DNA from: an uncultured Kiritimatiellota bacterium | Lineage (GTDB): Bacteria; Verrucomicrobiota; Kiritimatiellia; RFP12; DVOR01 | Direction of reading: 5' to 3' | Assembly (NCBI GenBank): GCA_944391055.1 | Contig: CALXSF010000006.1 | Span: 1 to 64,000 of the forward strand | DNA: 64,000 nt | In this document: piece after piece, positions 42,086-53,465 of the stretch | Numbering within the stretch: the first letter of the stretch is position 1 | Layout: the number at the start of each line of letters is the position of its first letter | Made by a program: the position numbers and the translations under genes | Notes under the pieces: generated by a model | Seen by the model: only the letters and a program-made list of their open reading frames with translations | What the model was told of the DNA's origin: nothing | Database searches by the model: none

Positions 42086-44275
42086 ATGAAACGGATATTT
42101 TCTTTGTTTCTTCTTGTGGTATCGGTGCCACTTTCTGCAAGTATTCCTTTAACAACAGTTGTTGATGGCATTGAGTGGCAATATACGGTCGATAATGATC
42201 AAGCAATCATTGAAAATATGTATACTGATTTTCCTGCCATTCCATCGGACACCACGGGGGATATAATCGTTCCATCATCTTTTGGTTGTTATCCTGTGAT
42301 TGCGATTGGGGATGGTGCGTTTTCTGGTTGCAGTTCATTGACATCAGTGACCATTCCCGAAAGCGTAACGTCGATTGGTGACCGTGCGTTTATTGGATGT
42401 AGTTCATTGACATCAGTGACCATTCCCAAGAGTGTGACCTCAATCGGGACATTGGCGTTTAACGACTGTAGTTCTTTAACCTCGGTGGTCATACCGGGAA
42501 ACGTGACTTCGTGGGGATTCTCTGTATTTGCGAGGTGCAGTTCATTGACATCGGTGGTCATTTCCGAGGGTGTGACCTCAATCGGGGAAGCTGCGTTCCA
42601 GTATTGTAGTTCACTGACGTCAGTGGCCATTCCCGCGAGTGTAACATTGATAGGGAAAAGTGCGTTCCAGTATTGTAGTTCATTGACGTCAGTGCACATT
42701 CCCGAGGGGGTGACCACAATTGGGGACGCAGCATTCGGTAATTGCGCTCTGAGGTCTGTGTGGATCCCCGCGAGTGTGACTTCGATTGAAAATTATGCGT
42801 TTGAAGGGTGTTCTTCGTTGACGTCAGTGCTCATTCCCGGGAGTGTAACATTGATAAGGAAAGGTGCGTTTCAGGGATGCAGTTCGTTGACGTCAGTGGC
42901 TATTTCCGAGGGTGTGACCTCAATCGGGGAAGGTGCGTTCCAGTATTGTAGTTCACTGACGTCAGTGGCCCTTCCCGAGAGTGTGACCTCAATTGGGGCA
43001 TTGGCGTTTAACTTGTGTAGTTCGTTGAAGTCAGTGGTCATCCCTAAAAGTGTGACATCAATCGGGGATCTTGCGTTTAACGGTTGTAGTTCTTTAACCT
43101 CGGTGGTCATACCGGGAAACGTGACTTCGTGGGGATTCTCTGTATTTGAGAGGTGCAGTTCGTTGACATCGGTGGTTATTTCCGAGGGAGTGACCTCAAT
43201 CGGGGGATCGGCGTTCCAGTATTGCAGTTCACTGACGTCAGTACTCATCCCCAAGAGTGTGACCTCGATTGGATTTCATGCGTTTGAAGATTGTACTTCG
43301 TTGACCTCAGTGGTTATCTCCGAGGGCGTGACCACGATTGGGAGTGGTGCGTTTGATGGATGTAGTTCGTTGACGTCGGTGGAGTTCCCGGAGAGCGTAA
43401 CGTCGATTGGGCAAGATTGCTTTTCCGGGGCGCCACTTCAATCAATCCAATTTCAAGGACCACCCCCCGAAGGTGTTTTGCAATTCTCTAGAACCCTACT
43501 TTCAAATTGTCCCTTCCCACAAAAATATGGAGCCGCATGGGAAAAGGTACTAGAAAAGGCAAAGATAAAAAGATTCACGGTTGCGGACGTTTTAGTTGTC
43601 AATCAGGCTGAAGTAGAAGTTCACGCGGAAATGACGACACCAAAGACGATGAAAGTGTCATACACGGTCACGAGCGATTTGTCGAACGTGAAAGTACGGG
43701 CGGTGGCGTTCAAGGATGGTGTGCGGAGCTTCGCTAACATTGTCCCGGTTCGGACGGGCAAGGGGGTACCGCAGGGTGAGAGTGTGGAGACGAATGTAGA
43801 GCACACGTTCGTGTGGGAGTTGGCAAGTGATTGGTCCACAGACCTAGATAAGGTCGCGGTGGAAATCCTCGTACAAGGAGAAACTCTATTACCACAGGAA
43901 TTAATCATAATCCCTGCGATATCAACGCACAAGGAAATGACCATCACACGAAATGAATTGAAATGGGAGTGGCTTTTTGACGCACTGATATGGTGTTATG
44001 CAGAAGGGGATGAACGACTTCAAAACAATCGCGGGCTTGTCTCCGTGGATGGTATGACTGTCGTTGAAGGGGATACACTTGCTGCAGGATGGGTCTTTGA
44101 CTCCGGTACAGAGTTACTTTACAGTGAAACCGTACTGATGAACTATCTCTACGGAAAGACAGGGTACAAGGTTCTCGCGGGAGAAGACTTAGAATACGCA
44201 GAAAGCGCAACGCGTTTGGACTTTGCGTCAGATGGCATTGGTCAGGTGTCGGTGAAGATCGACGAGGGGGAGTGA
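42086..44275 (+). CDS. BspA-type leucine-rich repeat (LRR_5) surface protein
   Basis: 729 residues with a signal peptide (MKRIFSLFLLVVSVPLSAS). From ~65 to ~450 there are about sixteen 23-residue LRR_5 units of the form GAFxGCSSLTSVxIPESVTSI. Residues ~500-620 form a beta domain (MKVSYTVTSDLSNVKVRAVAFKDG) that recurs in surface proteins of this kind. BspA-type proteins are adhesins or host-protein binders. The DNA is much AT-richer than neighbouring housekeeping genes, and two 158-bp segments inside it are near duplicates. The stop lies three bases before the next gene, implying co-expression. Confidence 0.88.
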   Translation: MKRIFSLFLLVVSVPLSASIPLTTVVDGIEWQYTVDNDQAIIENMYTDFPAIPSDTTGDIIVPSSFGCYPVIAIGDGAFSGCSSLTSVTIPESVTSIGDRAFIGCSSLTSVTIPKSVTSIGTLAFNDCSSLTSVVIPGNVTSWGFSVFARCSSLTSVVISEGVTSIGEAAFQYCSSLTSVAIPASVTLIGKSAFQYCSSLTSVHIPEGVTTIGDAAFGNCALRSVWIPASVTSIENYAFEGCSSLTSVLIPGSVTLIRKGAFQGCSSLTSVAISEGVTSIGEGAFQYCSSLTSVALPESVTSIGALAFNLCSSLKSVVIPKSVTSIGDLAFNGCSSLTSVVIPGNVTSWGFSVFERCSSLTSVVISEGVTSIGGSAFQYCSSLTSVLIPKSVTSIGFHAFEDCTSLTSVVISEGVTTIGSGAFDGCSSLTSVEFPESVTSIGQDCFSGAPLQSIQFQGPPPEGVLQFSRTLLSNCPFPQKYGAAWEKVLEKAKIKRFTVADVLVVNQAEVEVHAEMTTPKTMKVSYTVTSDLSNVKVRAVAFKDGVRSFANIVPVRTGKGVPQGESVETNVEHTFVWELASDWSTDLDKVAVEILVQGETLLPQELIIIPAISTHKEMTITRNELKWEWLFDALIWCYAEGDERLQNNRGLVSVDGMTVVEGDTLAAGWVFDSGTELLYSETVLMNYLYGKTGYKVLAGEDLEYAESATRLDFASDGIGQVSVKIDEGE
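42467..42624 (+). repeat. 158-bp intragenic direct repeat, copy A
   Basis: Nearly identical to 43085-43242 (offset 618 bp, in frame), including synonymous sites, for example TGGTCATACCGGGAAACGTG in both. Confidence 0.85.
43085..43242 (+). repeat. 158-bp intragenic direct repeat, copy B
   Basis: Second copy of the segment at 42467-42624. The few differences are scattered single bases. Confidence 0.85.
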
Positions 44276-44278
44276 GCC

Positions 44279-46216
44279 ATGGGATGGGTGCGCAGGTTTG
44301 CGCCGACCATGGCGTTGGCCTTGGGCGGGGCGTTGGCCGCCCAAGGCTGGGGACAGTCGTCCGCAGTGCGGGTGAAGGTGCGGCAGGTGGACAGCCTAGG
44401 CAACACGTTGGCGGAGGAGGCGTCTGTCCATACGGACGAGGCCTTCACGTCGGTCGAGGCGCCGGAACGGGCGGGGTGGCGCTTCACACATTGGGCGGTG
44501 AGCCCGGCGCAACCGGGCTTCGCGAACCGCGACGCGTGGGGACGGGCGCTCGACGCGGTGACGGTGACGCCGAAGGACGCGGAGGTGACGCTCACGGCGG
44601 TCTACGCGGACGCCGCGGTGGACTCGGACGGCGACGGCGTGGCGGACGCGGAGGAGCGCTATTGGTATGGCGCGCCGGGCGGTTACGACACGGCGGGTTT
44701 GTTGGCGTGGGACGGCGCGAGCGACACGGATGGCGATGGCTACACCTTTGCCGAGGAGCTACAGGCTGACATGAATCCGCTCTTCCCGAACAGATTCGTC
44801 CGCGACATTATGATTACGAGTGACAGTGACATTCTGCTCTACAACCCGAATAGTTACCAAGACAACATTTATATTGTCTGTTCGGAACCAGAGGGGGTGC
44901 TTTTCACTACTTATTCGGGATCCGCACAGTCTGGGACAACAATCACGACGGAGGCCTTCTCGCCCGACACCTCCGCTTTCGCCTATTGGACGGTGAACGG
45001 CGTGCGCCAAACGGATGCTTGGGGTGTGACGGTGAACACGGCGACCTTCATGGTGGGCAATGAACCCATTAAGGCTGTGGCGCATTGTGTGGATGACGCG
45101 CAGGAACGCCAGGCTTACTATTGGTACGGGAAGGCGGTCGACCCAGAGAGCGACCTGGACGGCGACGGTTACACCTTCACCGAAGAGTTGCAGGCCGGCA
45201 TGAACCCCGTCTTCCCGAACCGGCTCGTCCTTGGCGGCGTGGCCACGGGCGACAGCGCCATCCTGCTCTACAACCCGAACGAATACCCCGAGGTCATCAT
45301 CCGCTCGGAACCTGAGGGGGTCTTCGCCACGGAGCAGGTGGTGTTGCGCCCTGGCCAAAGCCACACCACGGACACCTTCTCGCCGGACGACCGTTTCGCC
45401 CAGTGGACGCGCAACGGCGTGCGTCAGGCGGATACTTGGGGGCGCGCCCTTGACGCGATTACGTTCGTCGGCGACCCCAGCGCGGGTAAGGTGGAGCTGA
45501 CGGCGCACTTCGTGGATGACGCGCACACGCGCCTCTCACGCTATTGGTACGGCGTGGACGACCAAGACGGGGCCTCCGACACGGACGGCGACGGCTACAC
45601 CTTCGCCGAGGAGCTGCAGGCCGGCATGAACCCGCTCTTCCCGAACAAGCTCGTCCTCGGCGGCGTGGCCACCGGCGACGGCCCGACGCTGGAGGCCAAC
45701 CTGCAGTGGTCGATCCCCGTCTCCGCCGAGACGCCGCTCTCGTCGGAGGACGCGGACCTCCTGCGCGACCTGCTCGCCGACCGTCTGGGCGGCGTGCGCG
45801 CGATCCGCGCCGAGGGCACGGACGCGGCCATCCTGGCGGGGTTGGATCTGGGCATCGTGCCGGCGACGACGTCGGAGGATGGCACGCTGACGGCGCGTTT
45901 CGAGACGCCGACGCTCCGGATCGTGGCCTTTGACCCGCAGGCCGGGACGGCGCGGGTGCGCGTGATCCCCGCCGACGGCGCGACCCTTGCGCGGCCCTTG
46001 GACACGGGCGTGCTGCAGGTGCGCGCGGCGGAGCGCCTGGGCGCGGCGATGGCGCCGCTGGAGGCGGAGGTGGACGACATCGGCTACCTGGAGGCCGCCA
46101 CGTTGGGCGAGGCCGAACTGACCTTTAGCCTGGGGCGCAACCGCTTCATCAAGGTGGTCGCCGAACGCCCGGCGGCCCAAACAGCCGCCAGCCCCACCCA
46201 AGATCGGCAGCCGTGA
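44279..46216 (+). CDS. Secreted protein with TSP3-like calcium repeats
   Basis: 645 residues with a signal peptide ending LAAQGWGQS. An InlB-like start (RVKVRQVDSLGN, WRFTHWAVS) is followed by three ~140-residue units, each with a YWYG motif, a DTDGDGYTFAEELQAGMNP calcium-loop segment (at about residues 149, 293 and 432) and PLFPN(R/K)(L/F)V. Residues ~455-645 are a separate C-terminal domain (SIPVSAETPLSSEDADLLRDLL). The aspartate-rich loops resemble thrombospondin type 3 repeats, which bind Ca2+. No membrane anchor is seen. It begins three bases after the LRR gene, so both are probably surface partners. The third unit is GC-richer than the first two. Confidence 0.75.
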   Translation: MGWVRRFAPTMALALGGALAAQGWGQSSAVRVKVRQVDSLGNTLAEEASVHTDEAFTSVEAPERAGWRFTHWAVSPAQPGFANRDAWGRALDAVTVTPKDAEVTLTAVYADAAVDSDGDGVADAEERYWYGAPGGYDTAGLLAWDGASDTDGDGYTFAEELQADMNPLFPNRFVRDIMITSDSDILLYNPNSYQDNIYIVCSEPEGVLFTTYSGSAQSGTTITTEAFSPDTSAFAYWTVNGVRQTDAWGVTVNTATFMVGNEPIKAVAHCVDDAQERQAYYWYGKAVDPESDLDGDGYTFTEELQAGMNPVFPNRLVLGGVATGDSAILLYNPNEYPEVIIRSEPEGVFATEQVVLRPGQSHTTDTFSPDDRFAQWTRNGVRQADTWGRALDAITFVGDPSAGKVELTAHFVDDAHTRLSRYWYGVDDQDGASDTDGDGYTFAEELQAGMNPLFPNKLVLGGVATGDGPTLEANLQWSIPVSAETPLSSEDADLLRDLLADRLGGVRAIRAEGTDAAILAGLDLGIVPATTSEDGTLTARFETPTLRIVAFDPQAGTARVRVIPADGATLARPLDTGVLQVRAAERLGAAMAPLEAEVDDIGYLEAATLGEAELTFSLGRNRFIKVVAERPAAQTAASPTQDRQP

Positions 46217-46238
46217 ACAACCGCACGCGAGCCCTCTG

Positions 46239-46265
46239 GGCCGCCCTTCCCGGGCGGCCTTTTTG
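46239..46265 (+). terminator. Intrinsic terminator after the TSP3-like gene
   Basis: GGGCCGCCC paired with GGGCGGCCT around TTCC, followed by TTTTT. Confidence 0.88.
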
Positions 46266-46332
46266 CCGTCGGGGCCCACGCCGCCCTCGGCCGCCGTGGG
46301 CGGCACGGACTGCCGCCGCGGCGGGGATGTGG

Positions 46333-46338
46333 TATACT
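46333..46338 (+). promoter_or_regulatory. -10 element TATACT for tRNA-Leu/grpE
   Basis: TATACT stands 13 bases before the tRNA. A poor -35 (CTGCCG) lies 17 bp upstream. Since no terminator follows the tRNA, it may also serve grpE. Confidence 0.55.
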
Positions 46339-46351
46339 AGGCCCCTAAAAA

Positions 46352-46435
46352 GCCGGAATGGTGGAATGGCAGACACAGCGGACTTAAAATCCGCAGCCGC
46401 GAGGCGTAGGGGTTCGACTCCCCTTTCCGGCACCA
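46352..46435 (+). tRNA. tRNA-Leu (anticodon TAA)
   Basis: 84 nt including an encoded CCA. The acceptor stem is GCCGGAA/TTCCGGC, the anticodon arm is CGGACTTAAAATCCG with TAA in the loop, a long class-II variable arm follows, and the T-arm contains GGGGTTCGACTCCCC. It reads UUA codons, which are rare in this GC-rich genome but common in the AT-rich acquired genes. Confidence 0.96.
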
Positions 46436-46454
46436 GAAAGGAATCCGAGGCAAC

Positions 46455-47063
46455 ATGGACGATTTGGAAGCAAAGGAACCCGAGACTCAGCCCGCCCAGG
46501 AGGCGCCCCAGGCGCCCGCCCCGGCCCCCGAGGCCGAGCCCGGCGCGGAGGGGCCCAAGCCCGAGCCGGCGGAGGATCCCCGCGTGGCCGCGCTGGAGGC
46601 CGAGCTGGCGGCGGCGCGGGACCGCCACCTCCGCCTCTTGGCCGACTTCGACAATCTGCGCAAGCGCACCGCCCGCGAGCTGGAGGAGCGCACCGCCCGC
46701 GCCAACGAGCGGCTCCTCGGCGCGCTCATCCCCGTCTTCGACCACTTCGAGATGGCCCTCCAGGCCGCGCCCGAGGGGTCCCCTTTCAGCGACGGCGTGC
46801 GGATGATCGCCGAGGAGTTCCGCAAGGTGCTCGAGCAGTCCGGCGCGGAGGTCATCGACGCCTCCGCCGAGGGCACCGCCTTCGACCCGATGGCCCACGA
46901 GGCCCTGCAGGCCGTCCCCCACGCCACGGTGCCGAAGGATTGCGTGGTCAGCCAGTTCCGCAAAGGGTGGCGGCTCGGCGGCAAGGTGCTCCGCCCCGCG
47001 CAGGTGATCGTCTCGGCCGGCGCCCCGCAGGCGCCCGAGGCCGAAAGCGCCGGGGAGGCGTGA
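46455..47063 (+). CDS. grpE: Nucleotide exchange factor GrpE
   Basis: 202 residues. A disordered acidic N-terminus (Pro/Glu/Ala-rich, ~1-45) is followed by the long coiled coil ([26 protein letters not shown]) and the C-terminal beta wing ([37 protein letters not shown]). It releases ADP from DnaK. It begins 19 bases after tRNA-Leu and one base before dnaJ. dnaK itself is not in the window. Confidence 0.95.
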   Translation: MDDLEAKEPETQPAQEAPQAPAPAPEAEPGAEGPKPEPAEDPRVAALEAELAAARDRHLRLLADFDNLRKRTARELEERTARANERLLGALIPVFDHFEMALQAAPEGSPFSDGVRMIAEEFRKVLEQSGAEVIDASAEGTAFDPMAHEALQAVPHATVPKDCVVSQFRKGWRLGGKVLRPAQVIVSAGAPQAPEAESAGEA

Positions 47064-49598
<2,535 letters not shown>

Positions 49599-49623
49599 GC
49601 GTCCGCCGAAAGGAGCGTCCCTC

Positions 49624-50643
49624 ATGCGTCTTCTTCGCTGCCGGTTGGTTTGGGTCGCCGCGCTCGCGCTGGCCGTCGCGGGGTGTCTGGGCGTCCGTTC
49701 GGAGCCCTTCTCCAAGGAGGCCGCGGCGCTGGTGGCCTACTACGAGCCGCGGCGCGACGCCGACGCCGCGCACGTGGAGGCGTTGGCCGCGGCGCGCCGG
49801 GGCGACCTTTCGGCGCTGAAGGCTTGGCGCGAGGGATTGGAGCGTTCGCTGCCCGCCGTCGAGGTCTTCAACCAAACCCACGCGGGCCGGGTGACGCTTT
49901 CGCTCCGTGGCCCGTGGGCGGTCTATGAGCCGGCGCAGGAGGCGCGCGCCACCTTCCTTTACCTGCACGGCGGCGGTTGGTGCGTGGGCCCCGCCCGCAT
50001 GAACGAGGCCTTCTGCGCGGACTTGGCGGAGAAGGCCCGCGTGGCCGTCTGGTCGCTGGATTATCCCTTGGCGCCCGAGCATCCCTTCCCCGCCGCCCCG
50101 CGCGCGGTGGCCCAGGCCCTGCGCGAACTCCGTGCGAAGTTCCCCGGCCGTCCGCTTTTCGTGGGCGGCGATTCGGCAGGCGGCGGGCTCGCCGTCGCCG
50201 CCGCGCTCGCCGCGCCGGGCGTGGCCGATGGGTTGGTGCTCTATTACCCCGCGCTCACGGCCTTCACGGAAACCACCCCGGAATGGCGGGCCTACAAGGA
50301 CGTCATCCTCCTGACGGACGCGCTGACCGAGGCCTTTTCCCGCACCTATGTCGACGAGGCGACCGCCCGGGCCGACCCCTTGGCCTCGCCCCTTTTGGCC
50401 GACGACGCCGCGCTCCGCGCCCTCCCGCCCGTCCTGACCGTCGCCGCCGAATGCGATCTGCTCGCCGGTCTTTCCCGCCGTTTCCACGAACGTCTCGCCG
50501 CGCTTGGCCGCCAGGACGCCAAACGCCTTGTCATCCCGGGCGTCCTCCACGGCTTCCTTTCCTTCCCCCAACTCCCCGATTCCCAAGCCCAGGCGCTCCA
50601 GGCGACCTGCGAGTGGCTGTCCTTCCGCCTGAATTATCGCTGA
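49624..50643 (+). CDS. Alpha/beta-hydrolase esterase lipoprotein (HSL family)
   Basis: 339 residues. The N-terminus LVWVAALALAVAGCLG is a lipoprotein signal with Cys at the lipobox. After a ~70-residue helical part comes the hydrolase: oxyanion motif HGGGW, nucleophile Ser184 in GDSAGGG, and catalytic His309 in GVLHGF. LDYPLAPEHPFPAA is typical of the hormone-sensitive-lipase family of carboxylesterases. AAAGGAGCG precedes the ATG. It follows purB without a terminator and may share its transcript. Substrate unknown, perhaps acetyl groups on glycans. Confidence 0.85.
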   Translation: MRLLRCRLVWVAALALAVAGCLGVRSEPFSKEAAALVAYYEPRRDADAAHVEALAAARRGDLSALKAWREGLERSLPAVEVFNQTHAGRVTLSLRGPWAVYEPAQEARATFLYLHGGGWCVGPARMNEAFCADLAEKARVAVWSLDYPLAPEHPFPAAPRAVAQALRELRAKFPGRPLFVGGDSAGGGLAVAAALAAPGVADGLVLYYPALTAFTETTPEWRAYKDVILLTDALTEAFSRTYVDEATARADPLASPLLADDAALRALPPVLTVAAECDLLAGLSRRFHERLAALGRQDAKRLVIPGVLHGFLSFPQLPDSQAQALQATCEWLSFRLNYR

Positions 50644-50659
50644 CCGCCCCGCCGCGGCC

Positions 50660-52756
50660 TCACCCCTCCGCGAGCGCGAGCGCGAGGTTGGGCCAGGCGA
50701 AACGTTTGCGGGCGGCGGCGAAGAGCGGGGCGAAACGCGCCTCGCGCGCCTCGGGCGACAGCGCGGCGAACCGGCGCATCGCCGCGGCGATCGCCTCCGC
50801 GGAGACCGCCACCCAAAACTCCCCCAGCTCCTGCCACGGCGCCCCCTGCGTGCAGATCACCGGCGTGTGGCACCACAACGCCTCCGCCACCACGATGCCG
50901 AAGTTCTCTGAGCGCGTCGGCAGCACCAGGCAGGCGGCGGCCTTCAGCGCGCGCGCCTTGTCCGCGCCGAGGAGCGGGCCGGGCGTCTCGACGCCGGGCC
51001 CGCGCGGCGCCTCCGCGCCGTCCGCCGGCCCGGCCACGACAAGCCGCCAGCCCTCCCGCGCCAACCCGCTCCGCGCCCACGCCTCGGTCAGCAGATCAAG
51101 CCCCTTGAGCGGGTGGAGCCGACCCAAATAAAGGAAGGTCTTTTCGCGCGGGACTTCCGGGACCGAATCAAGCAGGGCGCCGTCCACGCCGTTGGGGATG
51201 ACGCGGATGGGCGGGCACCGCCGCCCCAGCGCGTCGCGCAGCCACTTTGCCTCAGTCTCTGCCGTCGCGTGAAGCCATGCGGCGTTTCGCAGGACATGAC
51301 GGTCGAAGAGCGCCCAGGCCAAACCCTTGCGAAGCCGCCCATAGGCCCGGCGGACGGGGTCGAGGCACCCTTGTGGCGCCAGCGCGTACGGCACGCCATG
51401 GAAGCGGGCAAGCGCCGCCGCCCACCAAACCGGGAAGGTCCAGCACGAATAAATGCGCACCGCGCTGGCCCGCCGCACCAGCCGCGGCAACGTTTTCAGC
51501 AGCGCCCACGAGAAATAGAGCGCATGGGGGCGCGAGCGCGGGAAGACCCACACCGTCGCCCCCGCGCGTCGGCAGGCGCGCACGATCGGGTGCTCGGCCT
51601 GGCCCCCCAGGAACGCGAGCGTCACGCGGAGCCCCGCTCGGGCTTGTTCCAGGACGGTCGCGGCGATAAGCTCCGAGAGCCCGCCGCCGTCGGCCCAACA
51701 CCCCGCCACGACGTGCAGCAGGTGGCGCGGGGGCGTCCACACCTCCCCGAACCCCTCCAGCCGGCGGATAAGCGCCGCCGCGAGGCGGGCCGGCGCGGTG
51801 GCCGCGAGTGGCGCGGGGTCGGGCCGCAGCGCGGGCGCGTCCTCCATCGCCTGGGTCAGCGCCTTGACGTCCCCGGGCGGCACGATGAAGCCGTTGCGGC
51901 CGGGGCGGATCAGCGGCTCGGCGGCGCCGCAGGTCTGCGTGGCGATGAGCGTCAGCCTCGCGCGGGCGTATTCGGCGAGGGCCATGCCCCAGCCGTCGAA
52001 ACGGCTTGGCAGGATGCCGCAATCGCAGTCGGCGAGCGCCTCGGCGATGCGTTCGGGCGGGCAGACGCCCCACCGCTCCACGCGCGGCAACCCCTCCAAG
52101 CACTCCGCGAGCGGGCCGTCGCCGACGATACGCAGGGTCGCCTCGGGGTGGGCGGGCGCGTAACCCGCCCAAGCCCGCGCCAACACGTCCGTCGCCTTGC
52201 GATGCGTCAGCGCCCCCGCGAAGACGAAACGGAAGCCCGCGTGCGGACGCGGCGCGGCGGGGGCCTCCGCCCCCGGCGTGGCATACGCCAGCTCGGCCAG
52301 TTTGCTGCGGCGCACGCCCCATCCCCGCGCCAGGTCGTCCACCGCCTCGGGGCCCAGGCCGAAGGCCGCGGCCGCCGTCCGGTTCACGAGCGCGCCGAAC
52401 AAACGGCGCAGGGGCCACGAGCGGGCGCGCCCTTGGCTCTTCTCGGCGATGAGCGCCCATGGCCGGCGGCGGAGGGCGCAGCGGAGGGCGTTGGCCCAGA
52501 AGACGGGGTGGGAATAGCCGCCCACCAGCACGGTGCGCGCGTCGTAGTCCGGGATGGCGCGGCGCGCGGCGCGCAGCGTCCGCACGCGGCGCTCCTGCGG
52601 CGGCAGCTCGGCGGGCTCCACCCAGCCGAGGCGCGCGCGGTAGGCGTCGTAATGGCCGAAGTAGCAGACCTCGACGTCGTGCCCCGCCGCACGGAGCGCG
52701 TCGATCAGCGCCCGCTGGTGCGTGTTGGGGAAGATCGTCCAATAAACCAGCCTCAT
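50660..52756 (-). CDS. Fused double glycosyltransferase (two GT4 domains)
   Basis: 698 residues, about twice the usual size of a GT4 enzyme. Residues 1-~335 form one GT-B pair (VYWTIFPNTHQRALIDALRAAGH, FVFAGALTHRKATDVL, FDGWGMALAEYARA). Residues ~345-698 form a second with its own N-lobe (LLHVVAGCWADGGGLSELIAATV), sugar-nucleotide motif (FLYLGRLHPLKGLDLL) and SENFGIVVAEAL glutamate box. No stop or frameshift interrupts the joint, so it is a genuine fusion. Both halves keep family residues, so two successive sugar transfers are possible. Coupled to a VanZ-like gene by ATGA overlap. Confidence 0.85.
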   Translation of the reverse strand: MRLVYWTIFPNTHQRALIDALRAAGHDVEVCYFGHYDAYRARLGWVEPAELPPQERRVRTLRAARRAIPDYDARTVLVGGYSHPVFWANALRCALRRRPWALIAEKSQGRARSWPLRRLFGALVNRTAAAAFGLGPEAVDDLARGWGVRRSKLAELAYATPGAEAPAAPRPHAGFRFVFAGALTHRKATDVLARAWAGYAPAHPEATLRIVGDGPLAECLEGLPRVERWGVCPPERIAEALADCDCGILPSRFDGWGMALAEYARARLTLIATQTCGAAEPLIRPGRNGFIVPPGDVKALTQAMEDAPALRPDPAPLAATAPARLAAALIRRLEGFGEVWTPPRHLLHVVAGCWADGGGLSELIAATVLEQARAGLRVTLAFLGGQAEHPIVRACRRAGATVWVFPRSRPHALYFSWALLKTLPRLVRRASAVRIYSCWTFPVWWAAALARFHGVPYALAPQGCLDPVRRAYGRLRKGLAWALFDRHVLRNAAWLHATAETEAKWLRDALGRRCPPIRVIPNGVDGALLDSVPEVPREKTFLYLGRLHPLKGLDLLTEAWARSGLAREGWRLVVAGPADGAEAPRGPGVETPGPLLGADKARALKAAACLVLPTRSENFGIVVAEALWCHTPVICTQGAPWQELGEFWVAVSAEAIAAAMRRFAALSPEAREARFAPLFAAARKRFAWPNLALALAEG

Positions 52757-53214
52757 GGCCGCCCCCGGCGCCGCGCCACGACGGCCCAGGCGGCCATCAG
52801 CGCCGCGCAGACCAAGGCCGCGGCCAGCGCGCCGCAGGCGTTGGCCGCCATGTCATTGAAGTCAAAGCTACGGTTGGCCCATCCCAGCGCCGTGACGGCG
52901 GATTGGCCGCACTCCATGAGCGCGCCCCAGGCCACGGCCGCGGCGAAGGCCCACCACGGCGAGGAAAGGCCTCCCACGCGGCCGGGCAGCGCCATCCAAA
53001 GCGTCCCGCAGAGGCCAAAGTACATGACGCCGTGCGCCGCCTTGTCCGCCGACACGCCCAGCGCCCGCACAATCTCCCAGAGCCACGGGCTCCCCATCTC
53101 CGCGCGCAGGCCGCCGCCATCCGCCAACGAAAGCCACGTGACGGCCGCCAGCACGGCAAAGGCCAAGCCCCGTCGCGCCAAAAGGAAAAACCGCCCCAAA
53201 CGTTCCCTGTCCAT
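52753..53214 (-). CDS. VanZ-like membrane protein
   Basis: 153 residues. Start at 53214 (MDRERLGRFFLLARRG) with AGGGGAG upstream. Four hydrophobic segments and the family pattern DKAAHGVMYFGLCGTLW and NRSFDFNDMAANACGA identify the VanZ-like domain. The biochemical role of this family is not settled. Its stop overlaps the start of the double glycosyltransferase. It lies just past the tRNA-Cys terminator, so read-through may contribute to expression. Confidence 0.8.
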   Translation of the reverse strand: MDRERLGRFFLLARRGLAFAVLAAVTWLSLADGGGLRAEMGSPWLWEIVRALGVSADKAAHGVMYFGLCGTLWMALPGRVGGLSSPWWAFAAAVAWGALMECGQSAVTALGWANRSFDFNDMAANACGALAAALVCAALMAAWAVVARRRGRP

Positions 53215-53230
53215 AACTCCCCTACGATAA

Positions 53231-53261
53231 CAAAAAACGGGTCTTGGCTGCCCAAGACCCG
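53231..53261 (-). terminator. Intrinsic terminator of tRNA-Cys
   Basis: On the minus strand CGGGTCTTGG-GCAG-CCAAGACCCG is followed by TTTTTTG. Confidence 0.95.
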
Positions 53262-53266
53262 CAAAC

Positions 53267-53340
53267 TGGAGGCGCGAATCGGAGTCGAACCGATCTATAA
53301 GGATTTGCAGTCCTCTGCCTAGCCGATTGGCTATCGCGCC
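53267..53340 (-). tRNA. tRNA-Cys (anticodon GCA)
   Basis: 74 nt with encoded CCA. Minus strand: acceptor GGCGCGA/TCGCGCC, D-arm AGCCAATCGGCT, anticodon arm AGGACTGCAAATCCT with GCA, T-arm ATCGGTTCGACTCCGAT, discriminator U as required for tRNA-Cys. Confidence 0.97.
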
Positions 53341-53451
53341 TTGAAAAGTGCCCATAGAATAACATATCCCCCCACGCCGCCGCAAACACTTTTTTCACGC
53401 GGCCGATTGCGCCCGGCCGACCCGTCGGTCGGGGCGGCGGGGCGGGTGTGC

Positions 53452-53457
53452 TATAAT
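53452..53457 (+). promoter_or_regulatory. -10 element TATAAT, nearly leaderless transcript
   Basis: GTGCTATAATCGGC precedes the ATG at 53466 by only eight bases, so transcription should start at or beside the start codon. Confidence 0.65.
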
Positions 53458-53465
53458 CGGCGGCC

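Noticed and set aside
42290-43430. The tandem repeats of the LRR gene as a possible CRISPR array
   Set aside because: They are 69-bp coding units in frame with variable conservation, no constant repeat with unique spacers, and no cas genes nearby.
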